Source: Puffinus mauretanicus (Eukaryota > Chordata > Aves > Procellariiformes > Procellariidae). Taken from it: DNA of 64,000 nucleotides. The stretch lies in the NCBI GenBank assembly GCA_023333565.1, contig JAJKFH010001977.1, positions 248,001 through 312,000 on the forward strand. Reading direction: 5' to 3'. The position numbers and the translations under genes are program-made. Positions 28,150-40,920 of this stretch are shown piece after piece; the first letter of the stretch is position 1; every line of letters starts with the position of its first letter. The notes under the pieces were generated by a model that saw nothing but the letters and a program-made list of their open reading frames with translations, ran no database searches and had not been told where the DNA came from.

Positions 28150-28560
28150 GCTCCAGCACTTCAATGCTCCTCCTCGGCCGCAGGAAGCCGCCAGCTCCGG
28201 GGGCACTAATGGACCTTGATTGCCCTGAGTGGCCCCAGCTGCCCCCACACCTGCGGCCCAAGGGTGCAGCTCCATTTAAGCTCAGGTGTGAGGGCTTCCC
28301 ACTCTTCCCATGCTGTGCTGTGCATCTGCCTGTTCTCAGTCCTGCTCCCCATTGTTTATAGCTTGGGTTAGCCGTTGCCCTGACTTGTTACCATGCCTTT
28401 GCCTGAAGACTGCAGGGCCATGACCGGCTCCTGCTGCTGTTGGGGACCGCCTGGCCTGGCCGGGGCTCCCTGGGCTGCACCTACCGGTGAGTTCCCCCCT
28501 GCCCTGGGGCAGCCACAGGGCCACCTGCCCTAATGGCTGTGGCCCTGTGGCCCAGAGGGT
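28150..28560 (+). other. GC-rich islet with first-exon-like features or an unrecognised LTR/repeat
   Basis: This sharply bounded GC-rich block sits in AT-rich DNA. On the plus strand there are an ATTTAA motif (28274-28279) and a TTTATA motif (28355-28360). An ATG follows at 28393 in good context (TTACCATGC), with a frame open for 31 codons up to CCG|GTGAGT, a consensus splice donor with GT at 28487-28488. The frame without splicing ends soon after. It could be a promoter and first exon of a gene or lncRNA, or equally a GC-rich LTR or SINE of a family I cannot name. CpGs are present but not dense enough for a classical CpG island. Confidence 0.35.
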
Positions 28561-31500
28561 TTCCTGAGTAATACAGAACTTTTATTTATCTTCTAAGAAA
28601 ACCTACCTCATTTGCTTCAGATAAAATAGAAATGAAAAGCTTCAGGGCTATATGTTTCTGAAGTGACTGTACAAGAAGAAAGGGAGACTCTTACATGATT
28701 TGTTGACCAGGTAACAATACGAAACGTATTTCTAGTCAATAGCTGGAGCCCACACAGGGTCATAATTTTTTAACAGTGGATTGTTTTGTTAAGAATGGGA
28801 CAAGGAGGTGTTGCAGTGAGAGGTGGAAGGGATAAGCCAGCTCGACAGCAATGGAGGTGTGTCTTTAGGGGAGCGGGGGGCTAACTTAAACCTTCAGCTG
28901 CAATGTGTAGTTCACAAAGTCAGGCTCCGCTCATCTATCAGACTCAAATACCTGTGGCAGTACTTGTTTGGCTGTTCAGTATTCAATTACTGGATGTTAT
29001 GAAATGGGAAACTCTCTTTTTGAACATTTATACTATTAATTAATTGCAGCAGGGAGGCATAAATGTTTCTTTCTCACTCAGCCACCCACAAGATGGCTGA
29101 TGGTCCATGTGGAGCCTGAAAGAGTGGATAGGAATAGACTTATTTAAAAGTATTTTTTGTGAGAAATATAAAATTACATGTTTGCTAGAAATAAAAGATT
29201 ATTCTCTATGCATCCTCCCTAGTAGTAGTAGATCTTAAGCAGAAAAAATGTGACTTGCTAATGTTTAGTAGGAAAACTGCTAGTTCTTGATCTGTGCCAA
29301 GCTAGCCTAGGTTTCAGACCATTAAAAAAACTATTTTGTATTAGAAAATATAGATAGCCAACTAGATTAGTTAGGTTAAAATAAGTCAGTCTTTCAACTG
29401 TGATAATATGAACTGAGTAAGTGAACATGATGAAAATAAGGTTGCTGTTATTTTATTCCCTCAGAAGTCTTATCTAAGGTACCTTATTTTTAAATGCTGT
29501 CACAGATGCCTCTTAGTGGATGAGAAAAGGAAATTTCTGGAGCTTGGAAGATGAGAGAACAGTCTGTAAAATGCTTAATATTCTTGTTAAATGTAGTATT
29601 CTTGTTAAATGTAGTAGGTCTGATGGCTGCCTAGCTCTGCAACAGGCTAATTATTTATGTGCTGATTTGGATGACTGTTTTAAAAGACTCTTCTTAAGGA
29701 AAACTTACTGCGCAACCATAGATGTGAGAAGAAAAATAGGACTTTCCAAAGCATTTCTTTACAAGCACATGCTACTGCAAACAGAAAAATTCAGGACTCA
29801 ATAGCTCATATTATAATTAGCTTTTATGATTCATTGACATTTCTAGGTTTCTCACCATCATCTAAACATGGTGTCAGCATAAAATCCCTCTTTTGCTGTC
29901 TTGGCATCCTAGGGCCAATATTTCTAATATAACTCTAATTTTCCTCTAAGGTCAGTAAAAATGCTTACTGATTCTTACAATTCCATTCATGTAGAGGAGA
30001 GCTTCTTTGTAAGTGATGGACTCTCAGGGAATCCTGTGGCATTCTCTCAACTTCTCAAGCAAAAAAAAAAATAATCAGTGTTGTGATGCTTTCAATGAAA
30101 AATTATTGTAGGATTTTTTTAATGGAGAAAAGGTTGCTCCCACGAAGATTAATTTTCAGTATCTTAGGGTTGTGTGTGTGCTAAAAAATATTTGAAATAA
30201 TTGATAAAGGTGTGGTTGATAAGTTTAAGCTAAAACACAAGCTTAAGCTTACCTCACACGTTGTGTGTAACATTAATGAGTTTTAATAGCTGAGGGGGGG
30301 AAAAAGTTATTTCTTTGTTGAAGTATGGTAATTTTGAATTAGCTTTTCACTGTGAACTTGATTTTGTTAAATGCAAATCCCCATCCTTTCAGAAAAGTGT
30401 AAGCTATTGCATCTTTGCCACAACATAAAAGCCTCCCTAGGGGTACATACTGTAGAATAGCTTAAAGACAGTGAATCCACAATCTAGATGACTTCCTCTT
30501 AACTTGTTCATGTAATAGTATCCCAGAAGGTTTGTCTCCCTGGCTGCAAAAGGAGGAAGATCACCTTTTCCTTGCTTTGTCTTTTTGAGGCTGAAAATGC
30601 TTAATGCCTTTTAAGCAGAAAAAAAAAGAGCTATTAATTTATTTTAATACTAAAGAGTTGTATTTTTGTAACAGCTAATTTTAAGTTGACACTGCTACAG
30701 TTAATCTCTTACTCCATCTGTGTATAATCACTCTGTATTTGGGACCATATTTACCAACTTTTCAGAATGAATGCAACAACAAATCTATTGTAAAGGTAAG
30801 TTAGTGTCTGCCACTTACCACAGCCTCAGGAATCACCAGTGTTCTGTGGACCACAATGTGGTAACCACCAGTTTAAGTGTTGTTTCAGGAAAACATTTCT
30901 ACGTGTACTTTGTTGCATCCTATTCCGTAAATCATGTAAGCAATTTATTTGTGACTTGTATTTTATCACAAAATCTGAAACTACGTAGTGTTTAAAAATG
31001 GGACCAACCTTCCCCCATCCCCCTACCCAAAATGATCTCATTTAATTTTCTTCATATGTGCACGTATACTTTCATATTTAAAGATAGAGTATCTCTGTTG
31101 TGAATGTTTGTGCCATTAGACTTTTCATAAATTCAAAATCTGGATCTCTGGTCAGATCACTTGGGGTCCCAGAGGTGATACAGGTGTAGCAGCCTCCACT
31201 GCCTCTATTCAAAGCACATGGGGGACAGTAGCTCTTCTACTTGATGAGTCAAGCATGGGCAGCATAGTTCTGATGAGACAGAAGCAGCAGTGAAGTTTGT
31301 TTTTAAAAGCAAACTAACTAGCTAAGGAACCAGCTGTGAACCTACCATGTTGGCTATCTCTGAGCCCTGCAGGTCCCCTATGTTGCCTTACAACTCTTCT
31401 TTTTACCCTCTTGAGTTCAGGTTTTCATTTCTAGATCAATTAAACAACTTTGGTTTTGAATGACTTGGTTTTAGTTTTATTCACAAACCAGTAAAGCACA

Positions 31501-32474
31501 ATGATTGCTAATCTTCATCCTTCTTTGAAAGGACTAAGACAAATAAATAGTAAGTTTTCATATGTTTAAAGGTTTTTTTAGTGACATATGAAGTGGGCAA
31601 ATGTCCTATGTTTCTTTATGTAGAAAAAAAATTAGGATTAATATATAACCTACCTTGCATTTTTGTTATCAATTACTGAGATGGTTTAATTGCAACTACC
31701 ATCTTATTTCTGAGTAACTGTATAAAAAGCTTTTGTTGGCCTTGTAGCCTTCTCTAATCCCAAGATGATTTTTTTTTTAGCTTAGATAGATAGAAATAAA
31801 ATTTTAAGATATAGTTCCTCTTGGGTGGCATTTGTAATGCAGTCTGATCTCCCTTCTATGTGCATGTCAATGCATATTTTATGGAGTCTTGTCTTAAAAC
31901 TAGAGCCACTGCTACTGTGAAGTGGATATCACACTCTTTTTAGCTATGGATAATTAAATGTATTCAAAAAATTTCTTTTTTTCTGCACTGGTAATTGAGG
32001 TTTTTAAATTATTTGTATGATAGTTATAATATAAAGCCCTGATATTATTAAACCTACACACTAAGATGTTAAACAAAAAGTAGCAACTTCCATAAGAAAC
32101 TCAATCTTCAACTATGAATCTCAGTAGTAGTACAAAGCAGAATTGCTGTTTACTCACTGATAGATGCATCTCTTTAACACACTTATTGGGAAAATTTAAC
32201 ACTTGTGTAGCATCCAGTACTTGAATTGATTTTGAAGACTTTTTTTCCTAAGCACTTTACATTGCTTTGTAAGGTTTTGTAGTACTGGGAAGAAATATGA
32301 GAGATGTAAAACCCATAAATCATACTTTTAGTTTGAATTATGTCTAGGATTCTTAGAGTGGAAAAAGCAAATGAAAAAGGAATATGTTTTTTCTTCCATA
32401 TGTCTTTCTTTCTGTAATCTAACAGCTCACATTAGCCAGGTCTCTTTACTACAAATGCACATTTAAGAAACCTG
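28561..32474. other. Unique AT-rich DNA, no gene seen
   Basis: It contains the 18-bp tandem duplication at 29579. The open frame across it (29520-29804) shows no domain. Confidence 0.5.
29579..29614. repeat. Perfect 18-bp tandem duplication
   Basis: TATTCTTGTTAAATGTAG occurs twice head to tail (29579-29596 and 29597-29614). Confidence 0.9.
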
Positions 32475-33001
32475 TCTGTGACAGGATGCTAGTCAGGCAA
32501 TGGGAGCGCAAGACAAATAGCTGAATTATGATGCTGGACTTCAGGAGAGCAAGCTTGTGTCTTATTTGGGAATCTTCTTAGCAGCATCTCATGGTGAACA
32601 GGACTGGAGGGCTTAAGGGGGTTCAGAAGAGCTAAGCAATCTTCAAGGACAGCCTCCTCAGAGGAGGAGGCTATTGCAGTGTGCGGAAGGCTGATGAAGT
32701 GAGGCAGAAAGGCAGCATGCATGAGCAGGGCACTCCTTACTCAGCTGAAATGCAAAAAGGAAGTATGCAGAAGGAGGAAGCAGTGACAGGCTACTTGGGA
32801 GGAATATGGAGACATTTCCTGAGTGTACAGAGATGGAGTTGCAAAAGTCAAAGCTTACATTGAGCTGAAACTAGCAAGGGATGTGATGATCCAAAAGAAA
32901 GGCAGCTTTTACGTATGTTGACAGCCAAGAAAAATTTGGGACCCTCAGCTTAATGGTGCAGGAGACCCAGAGACCAAAGACATGCACAGAGTGGCAGATT
33001 G
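32475..33001 (+). mobile_element. CR1 LINE internal fragment (ORF2, between endonuclease and RT)
   Basis: The sequence follows the avian CR1 ORF2 consensus on the plus strand. Readable stretches include TTCAGGAGAGCAAGCTTG, AGGGCTTAAGGGGGTTCAG, GACAGCCTCCTCAGAGG, ATGCAAAAAGGAAGT and GAGCTGAAACTAGCAAGG. The encoded peptide would be the linker between the endonuclease and reverse-transcriptase domains, but the frame carries stops and shifts. Both ends are truncated: there is no 3' tail and no RT core, so this is a partially deleted or broken copy and not a standard 5'-truncated one. Confidence 0.88.
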
Positions 33002-35020
33002 AATAAAAAAAATCCCAGCTTCGGTAAAAATTCTAAAAAACTTTCAGTTTTATTATTTTCAAAATTTAATTTCATTCATTGTCAAACTGAAAAGGAGTAT
33101 GTAATTTCAGATTGTCTCAGCCCATCAGGATTTTTTAACTGACTCAAAACCTTCATTCAAGTCTATGCAAGATTACACTACTGTTCCCTTGCTTGGCTTG
33201 CTGCACATGTTGCCCACTGATTTGAACTCTTCACTGCCTCCTATAAATAACTGACAGTGTTTTAGCTGAATCACTTTCACCTGTGTGCATCAGCTGGTCA
33301 CAAGGAGTGCTGTCCAGTGAGTCATACTAAAATTCTAAAGATACTATTGTTTCTTTTTTCCTCAAGACATGTTTAAGCTTGCATGAATTGAAACTGTGAA
33401 TATACCTGCACAGATTCAAGTGCTCATTGCCATTAACAGTATTCCAATGTCAGCAATGGCTCCTACTAAAAATTAATTTTTCCTTTTGTTGTTTTTGGAA
33501 AGAAAAAAAAAGTTCTGGAGAAGTGCTATTCTTCAAGAAGTTGTTGCACTGGTAAATTTATGATGATACCATGCAGTAGTGTAGCATTTCCAATTACTTT
33601 GTTGAACTGAAAACCAACAGCTTATCAGCATCTTATCAGCAAGTATCAATTTTGAGTTGTGATGTCCTCTTGATTAACAAATACCTAACGTACAAAGAAG
33701 GTTCCTTGAGCTTTAGGGAATCTCACAGAAGAATAAGGACTTTTGCCTTCTCCTATTTTCAGTGAAGTCAGGTTTTATTACATTCCTTTGGGTCATGCAA
33801 GGAACTGCTGTGTCAAATGTTTTAAGACAACACTGTGGAAATTAATTCAGTAGGATGACCTGCGTAAAAATTATAGTTTTCAATAACTGCTTTCAACACT
33901 GAATAAAGAAGTAAATTAATCCTCTATGCTCTCATTTGGTAGCATAAATTAAGGTGCATGGATTATATTAGACTTGGGTGAGCTGCTTTGTTTAATTTGT
34001 GCCCTAGAAAAAGGCAGCTCTTTTGATGAGCCAAACTCTGAGGGGCTGCAAACAGCAACGGAGTTTAACCTCAGCAATGCAGCCTTGTTCCAGCAGAGCT
34101 GGTGCTCAGCTTATGGACTGTAGCGGGAGGGGTTTTTCCAGTTGATCTCTACCTGATATAAGTGATGCAAAAGGACTGCATCATTGTGTGCTTTGCAGCA
34201 TACAATTTTCAGTGCTCAAATACTTCCTAGATGCAGCACAAGGTTGAAAGTTTAGTGTGCTGCTCACTGTCCCAAAAGCATGGATATTGCAAAGCTGGAC
34301 TATAGCTTGGTGTGAGTGGCCAGATCCGATGTATCCAGTTTAACACCTTTGTCTATTTGTGTAATACTGCAGAGTTGGATAAAGCAAACTGGAGTTGAGC
34401 CAGTGGCAAGCTTTACCTGATACAGCAGTTTCTCTGCCTTCCTACTGCAATTTAGAGCAGGCTTCAGGGAATTTTTTTAATTATGCAAAGTATCTTTATG
34501 GTGTTTGGCTGTCTAGGCTGGAGGGGATTGAATTTATGCTCCCTTTCCTACTTGTTCAACAGGTGCAGTATGGATACAGACTCATTATGGCTGAGATTCT
34601 GATCCTGAAATAATTTTTTTATTAAATTAGTGTGAAATTCAAAGTTAGTCTCAAATGTGTATTTGTAGGGCATAAGGTTAGGGAATAAAGTGATAATTTT
34701 GCATAGTGATTTCTTCAAAATAGTCTCTGAAGCAGTTAGAATGGGAGATATGCTAAATGAGTCTCATGGTTTTGCATATGGTAGTGATAAGATCTGTTTT
34801 TATCACTTATTACCAAAGATTTTAAAGATGCATGGATTATAATTTAAATGTGTTAGCAGAAAACCTGAAAGTTGCCCTACTGTAACAAGGTGAAGCACTA
34901 TGGTTAAAAAAAAAAAAGCTTCAACTTCCCAAACAAGCTGTCTTCAAATAAAAGCAGTATGGAGTTGTAGGTAGGAGCTTAGTATATGGCAAATAGTAAG
35001 AAAAAAAGAAGTCCTCTTAC

Positions 35021-35130
35021 ATTCCATCCACTTATCACTCCTCGTAGCTGTTGCTGTAATTTCCTATAGTCAAGTGACATTTTAAAAACATGCTTCATGA
35101 TTTCTAACAAATCACAAAATTCATTAAGTA
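35021..35130 (-). other. Candidate internal exon (110 bp), unrecognised
   Basis: On the minus strand the segment is preceded by CCTCTGTTTCTGCAG, a strong acceptor-like sequence, and followed by GTAAGA, a good donor. One frame is open throughout, coding for an amphipathic helix-like peptide beginning LNEFCDLLEIMKHVF and ending with RGVISGWN. Splice-like signals flanking a short open frame are common in 64 kb of DNA, and no partner exon could be identified, so confidence is low. Confidence 0.2.
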
Positions 35131-37212
35131 CTGCAGAAACAGAGGTGTTTTCTGAGCCCTGGATCAGCAACTCCATGTCCCAGTGACATAGTGCCAGTCT
35201 GGAATGTTTAAAGGCTGCTTAGAGAGGTACATTGGGGCAAAGACTATACACAGCTAGCGGGGAGACTTCCTGCCCCAATACATCTCACTCCCCCTTTGTG
35301 GGTCCACACACATTCAAATATGAACTTCGTGCACATTTTCAGATCTTTGCTTATGAGTTCCCAGCTGTCTATGCAAGAACCAAGTTTGACTGTAGGTTAA
35401 GTATGTTGAATCTCCTACTTCACTGCTATGGTCTTCTAATGGGACATTAGTATTGAATTGAGAGGGGAGAGTAGCAAGGACTAGCTGGATCTCTCCTAGA
35501 ACTAGAGGTGAGAGTAATATGTTAATGCAGCCTTTCTGAGTGTGACTGCAGTTTTACAACTCTCTCTCATTTTGTATGGTACAGATCAGTCACATGGTAT
35601 GGTACAGTCAACGGATGATTGCAGATTGATTGCCAGAACTGAAGAAAATATGAATATTTAATAACTCTTTTTTTGAGCTCTAGACAGAAATCCTGCAGTG
35701 ATACTGGAGGAGCCTAAATAGAGAATTTTATCCCTGTTACCAATGTTTGCAAATACTAGAAGAGATACTTGTCTTTATTGGATGCTGCTCTGTAACTCGG
35801 ACAGAACCTTTTTTTGAAGCCTGAAAGGAAAAGACTTTTAAGTTTATTATTAATTATTTAGGTTTTTAAAAGAATACTTTTTATATTTTTTTCCAAGGGA
35901 GTTGGATGGATATCTGATAACTGTCAAAATGGAAGGTACAAAATGCAGGGACGTCTGCTCTGTCTGGAAGTCTTCAAAAGGTACGTAATTTTGCGTCAGA
36001 TTTTTAATTTTCCTGACCCACCAGACAATATTGCTCTGAAGAATGTCAGTGAGAAAACTGCTAGAGCTGTGAGGTAAGATCATTTTAATGTGTGTTGTCT
36101 TTTTATGAAATGTATTTGAAGAATGCAGTTAGTGAAACAGTGCTATGTAGCTGATAAGAGAGATACATGCTGGAAAGCTGTCTAAATTTTGGAAGAGGAT
36201 GAGGAGAAGAGCACACACTCTAAGGAGTGGTGGTCACAATTCAGATTTGAATCAACAAACATTTGATGAAGGATGAAATTTAAGTTTTTACTATCAGGAA
36301 AAATAAGTAAATAAGTTGTTATGTTAAACTTGGTTGTTTAAGTTTCGAAGTCCTAATGGTCATAGGAATGAGTATGGGAACAAAATTTGCAATATACATG
36401 TATATTTTTTCACTTTTTATGATCGCCTCATAATCACTGTATTTGAAGATATTCAGGCCCAGAAATATTGTTATCTTTTGAGATGTTCCCCTCTCTGATT
36501 TCAGCCTGTTTGAATGTGAATTTGTATATCTAAGGGATCTAACTCCAACTGAATCTTTATGCCTTTCTCCACATAATGAAAAAAATCACAGCTCTCAAGT
36601 CCATGGAGCTTTCTTGAGAGTCCTTAACTCCACAAAGAAAATTTGTTTGCTTCCTCAGTCCCCTCACTTGAATTGATGTTCCTGGATTTTTTTCTCTCCT
36701 ATAACTGTCTGTTCTCACTTGTTTTGAAATTGTCCCAGCTGCATTCTGCATGCAAATAAACACTTTATGTCATCCCCAGGAAATTAATTTAAAACACTCA
36801 AAAAGGATTTTCCATGGCTGATTTATATTATTCTAGCTATATTGATTTTAATTGTACCATTAAGATAGACATGTATGAATTTTGTACTGCCTTATATAAT
36901 CTAGGAATTACAAAACAAGAACACATTTTGTACTCCAGTTGGTAAATGTGTTGGCCATGTCTTTGGCTGCTTTACATTCAATGTTCTAGTGTGAATTTCT
37001 CTCCAAACCCTTGGAAATTTAGCATCCCTTTGCCATGTGTCTGTCTTGCCATTAGAGGAATTTTCGGAAAGTAAGGATGGGGGAAGCACTAGCAAAAGTA
37101 ATCCTGATTAAGCAAGTGTTTCTCAGTATAATAATCAATAAAAAGGTTCATCATAGAAATGGAATAGTGCACGAAAGCTTGATTGGTAAGCTATTCACAA
37201 GTATATTAATTC

Positions 37213-37257
37213 ATTAATGATTTAATAAAATTTTCATTTATTAATGATTTAATAAAA
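37213..37257. repeat. 27-bp-period near-tandem duplication
   Basis: ATTAATGATTTAATAAAA occurs at 37213-37230 and again at 37240-37257, separated by a T-rich nonamer. Confidence 0.85.
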
Positions 37258-39369
37258 AATTCCCAGTTATTTTGTCCTTTCTGATAGAATATTAAAAATA
37301 ATGCTAAATAATACAGGATGGCAAGCAGAAATACAAAATAATGTATTTTTGTCAGGAAACATACCATATGATATGCTACCCAATGATTTTTTCAAAGTTT
37401 GTTCTGTGAGTATAGTAGACAAGAAACAATAAAGAATGGAAATTGTCAAGTAGCATAAAACTGTTTACACTATGAACCACATAGTGATACGCTGTTATTG
37501 TACATCCTTAGTTCTAGGGCTTCATAACACTGCTATTACATGTTAATGGAAGGAACATTCCCAGTATAATGACTTAAAATATATTTTCTTTACGATGCGT
37601 TCAGTGATGATAATTTTTTCCACTCTTGCTTAGCACATTTTGCTAAGTGATGAAAAAAATTAAAGCTTCTGTTGTTACTGCTTTCTGTATTAACCAGCTC
37701 ATGGAACCATATGCCCTTAGTGGAGAGTCTTCAGTTCTCTTAGGTTCTCTCTACTGTTTGTCTAATTTTTTTATTGACACTGAATATCTGTCACTCCAGC
37801 CTTTTCCTGAGGTTAGCTTCTTTTGTGGTCTGGTGGGTTCTACACCTACTGTTGATCTCTTCAGCAGACATTAGCATATATGTAGATGCATCTTAAATGT
37901 TCATTACATATATTTTATACACTGGAAAAAGTTAAGGCTCTTTAAAACATTGCATTCTTTGTTACTAGGTAGATGCTAGCGCAAAATTGCACTCTCTGTG
38001 CTTCCAATTTCTTTGCTAATTATTGTTAAAAGAAGCTGGGAAGATACAAAGCTTTGGGAATTTGCTATTCTTGCTTTCATTTTATTTTAATGCAGCTTGT
38101 TTGATCCATGTTATTCGGTTGGTTCAGAATGCATTTATGTGATTACATTTCTTAGAGATTCACTGGTTACTATGGTGCTCTGAGGTTAATTGAGTAATCA
38201 TTAGTTGCTGGTATTGTCTGGTAAAAATGAATTAAAATTGATTGGAATCCAAATGAAACACACATTCTGTTTTTATTGTATGAAAAGGTGCAGTGTGGTT
38301 CCTCCAATATAGAAATGGCCATCTGGTTAGCTTATAACATTTAACATTCAGCAATATTTCTTCTCATTTTGAAAAATAAGCCGCATGTTGGAACTAACTA
38401 GAATTTGTTTGAACCTTTGATCTATAGAGCTAAAGTAGACTTATGGCTGTTTGATCTCCATTTGAAGTCACTTAGTCCTAATCTTCCTGACAATTGGTTT
38501 TTACCAAATGATCTCTGAAGATTTTAGATTTCACTAGAAACAACGCAAAATCTTAATCACTATAAAGCAGGTGGTAAAATTTTATTTCATTTTGTCCAAC
38601 TTGCTTTGGTAATGCCATTTGGTTTTCCTCTTACGATTATTTTGTGTATGTTAATTGTTCTGAAAACCACAGGAAGAAAACAGTGAAATTTCATCAGAAC
38701 CAGAAAATATTTATCATATAAGAGGCTTATAGTAGTATTTCATGAGAATATAATTACAGTCTGTAAAATTATGGAGGTCTGGGCTGCTAAATGTTATCAC
38801 TTCTGGATACAATCAGAAATAATTTTTTAATTGGAATGGAACAAATAATTAGGCCATTGATCTAGCTTTGAAAGAGAATTAATGCAAGTCAGCCTGGATA
38901 CTTGCATAATACCAGTTCTTAGGGTAATTCTAACAAATGTGGAAATCCTTGTAATATGGAGATAGAAAAGATGTGGAGTGTACTGTCTGTTTATCATAAC
39001 CATGAAAGCAGATGCAGAAAACTTACTCCTTGGACACATAATCTGCTACACAGAAGCTTGCTGTTGGCTGCTTCTGCCCTATTTTCCTTGCCAGTTTTAA
39101 TAGCTGAAATTTTAAGACAGACTGTCATATTTATATACTCTCATAGCCACTAATATGTCTATTGTAGCTGATTAGCCAACAGCCTTCTATCCATCATAGT
39201 TGCTAGCTAGAGAAAAACTACTTTTGCAACTTTATGTATGGCAAGAACGGAGAGAAACAAAAAAGTCACAAGATGTTATTTGAGCTAGAAGATACTTTTA
39301 TCTTCTAACATGCTATATTTATTGCAATACCTATTTATTATTGTGTCACCATTTTCAAATCTTTTGTAT

Positions 39370-39455
39370 AAACATACCTAAATATGTATCTACACATATA
39401 TGCAAATATAGTGCAACTATATTATTCCATGTATATAAGTATATACATATACTGT
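39370..39455. repeat. AT-rich low-complexity stretch
   Basis: Irregular TATATA/ACATAT dinucleotide-like sequence with no clear unit. Confidence 0.55.
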
Positions 39456-40394
39456 CGGCTGTTACTGTTTTTTCCTTTCCCTTTTAATAATGAAGAAGAG
39501 TTATTTTGCTTTTAAACCACTGGATTAGATGGATGTCTGATGGGTGTCCAGGCTAATCTAAATTCAAGGATATTCCATGAAATAAGTTTTTTGCAGTTTA
39601 AAAATATTACTTACGGAAAAACGTAAACTATATATAGCTCTTGATTAACCAAGTATGGTTGTATGAGAAATCATAGAAAGACATGGAATGGCTGCTTTAA
39701 CTTGGAATAATGGAAATGATGCAAATACTACTGTAGTGTGCAAGTTGCTGATTTAAAGCTGGAAGACAGCTTGATTTACTACTGCCTGTGGGCTAGGAAT
39801 AGCAGTAAGCTTATTTTGACAATAAATGGAAAAAGTATGACATAAAAGTCACACAGTAAAACATTTTGCTTGTATCCATTGGAACTTGTTTAGCTGCATA
39901 ACTCTGGCAGTTTCTTTGAATATATCCTTCCATGTGTACGCCATCTCTGCCTGTGTTCTGTGCCACTACATTTCATCTGCACAGTTCTCTCATTTATCTT
40001 TTTCTTGTTCCCCTTCCTAAACCAGAGCTCTCAATCTATCCTGACAGAGTGTGGATATAAGAATTACAAGAAATGATCCTCACTAGACAAGTTTATCACA
40101 GCTCTTTCTGACTGAGTCATAAGGAAGGTTCTTATTTTGATTCACTTGCTGGACCTTCTGTCTATGCATCGATTTATTTGTAGCCGGGAAAGTTAAGTTA
40201 TCCAAAATGAAGTATCTGATCTTCGTTCAGGGAAAGGAGGAATGCATTTTCCCATTCTCTAGCTATAAGTTGGTGTAAGAGCTCTCAAATACTTATTACA
40301 ATTTTATGCTTTAGCAAACCTTGAGCAATTTCATTATGTAAAACAACTTGTAAGATCCTAAGTGAGGGGAAGATCTCAAAACTGAACAGTCAGA

Positions 40395-40500
40395 AAAAAA
40401 GCAGTTAAAGGTTGGGATAAAAGATTAAATGACCTGCTTGCAATTGTACTTAGCTAGTGACAAAAGATGGGAAATTAAGGCACGCTTTCTAAGATGTGGC
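40395..40500 (-). repeat. Possible MIR-like SINE remnant
   Basis: ATTAAATGACCTGCTTGCAA and CTTAGCTAGTGACAAAAG resemble the antisense MIR phrase 'ttaagtgacttgcccaaggtcacacagctagtaa'. It is short and diverged. Confidence 0.38.
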
Positions 40501-40638
40501 CAGGTTAGCTAATCACAGAGCAATTCCTCCTCTCTCCTTTTATTATAATTACAAAAGAGTAATTGCTGATACATTGGCAAAGACATCAATGAAAATAGTC
40601 ATTTGACCTGAAGTCTGTCTTGTTTGCTATAGCCACTT

Positions 40639-40920
40639 ATAGAATCATAGTCAGTCATTTATAGAATCATAGAATCATTAAGGTCAGAAAAGACCTCTAA
40701 GATTGAGTCCAACCATCAACCCAACACCACCAGGCCCACTACACCATGTCCCTAAGCGCCTCATCTACACGTCTTTTAAATACTTCCAGGGATGGTGACT
40801 CAGCCACTTCCCTGGGCAGCCTGTTCCAAGGCCTGACCACTCTTTCAGTAAAGAAATTTTTCCTAATGTCCAATCTAAACCTCCCTTGGTGCAACTTGAG
40901 GCCATTTCATCTCATCCGAA
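40639..40920 (-). mobile_element. CR1 LINE, 5'-truncated 3' end (relatively young)
   Basis: The plus strand opens with repeated ATAGAATCAT units, the reverse complement of the CR1 3' tail (ATTCTATGA)n. It continues through hallmark CR1 antisense phrases such as GGGCAGCCTGTTCCA and TTTTTCCTAATGTCCAAT, and stops at 40920 within the region encoding the C-terminus of ORF2. CR1 copies are normally 5'-truncated and lack target-site duplications, as here. Similarity to the remembered avian CR1 consensus is high, so this is one of the younger insertions in the window. It carries no functional reverse transcriptase. Confidence 0.92.

Larger units (their letters stand above)
33002..40394. other. Unique AT-rich DNA, no gene seen
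   Basis: No recognised repeat or supported gene apart from the candidate exon at 35021-35130 and the small tandem and low-complexity repeats listed. Confidence 0.5.

Noticed and set aside
32681..32863. 60-codon plus-strand frame as an independent gene
   Set aside because: It is a broken piece of CR1 ORF2.
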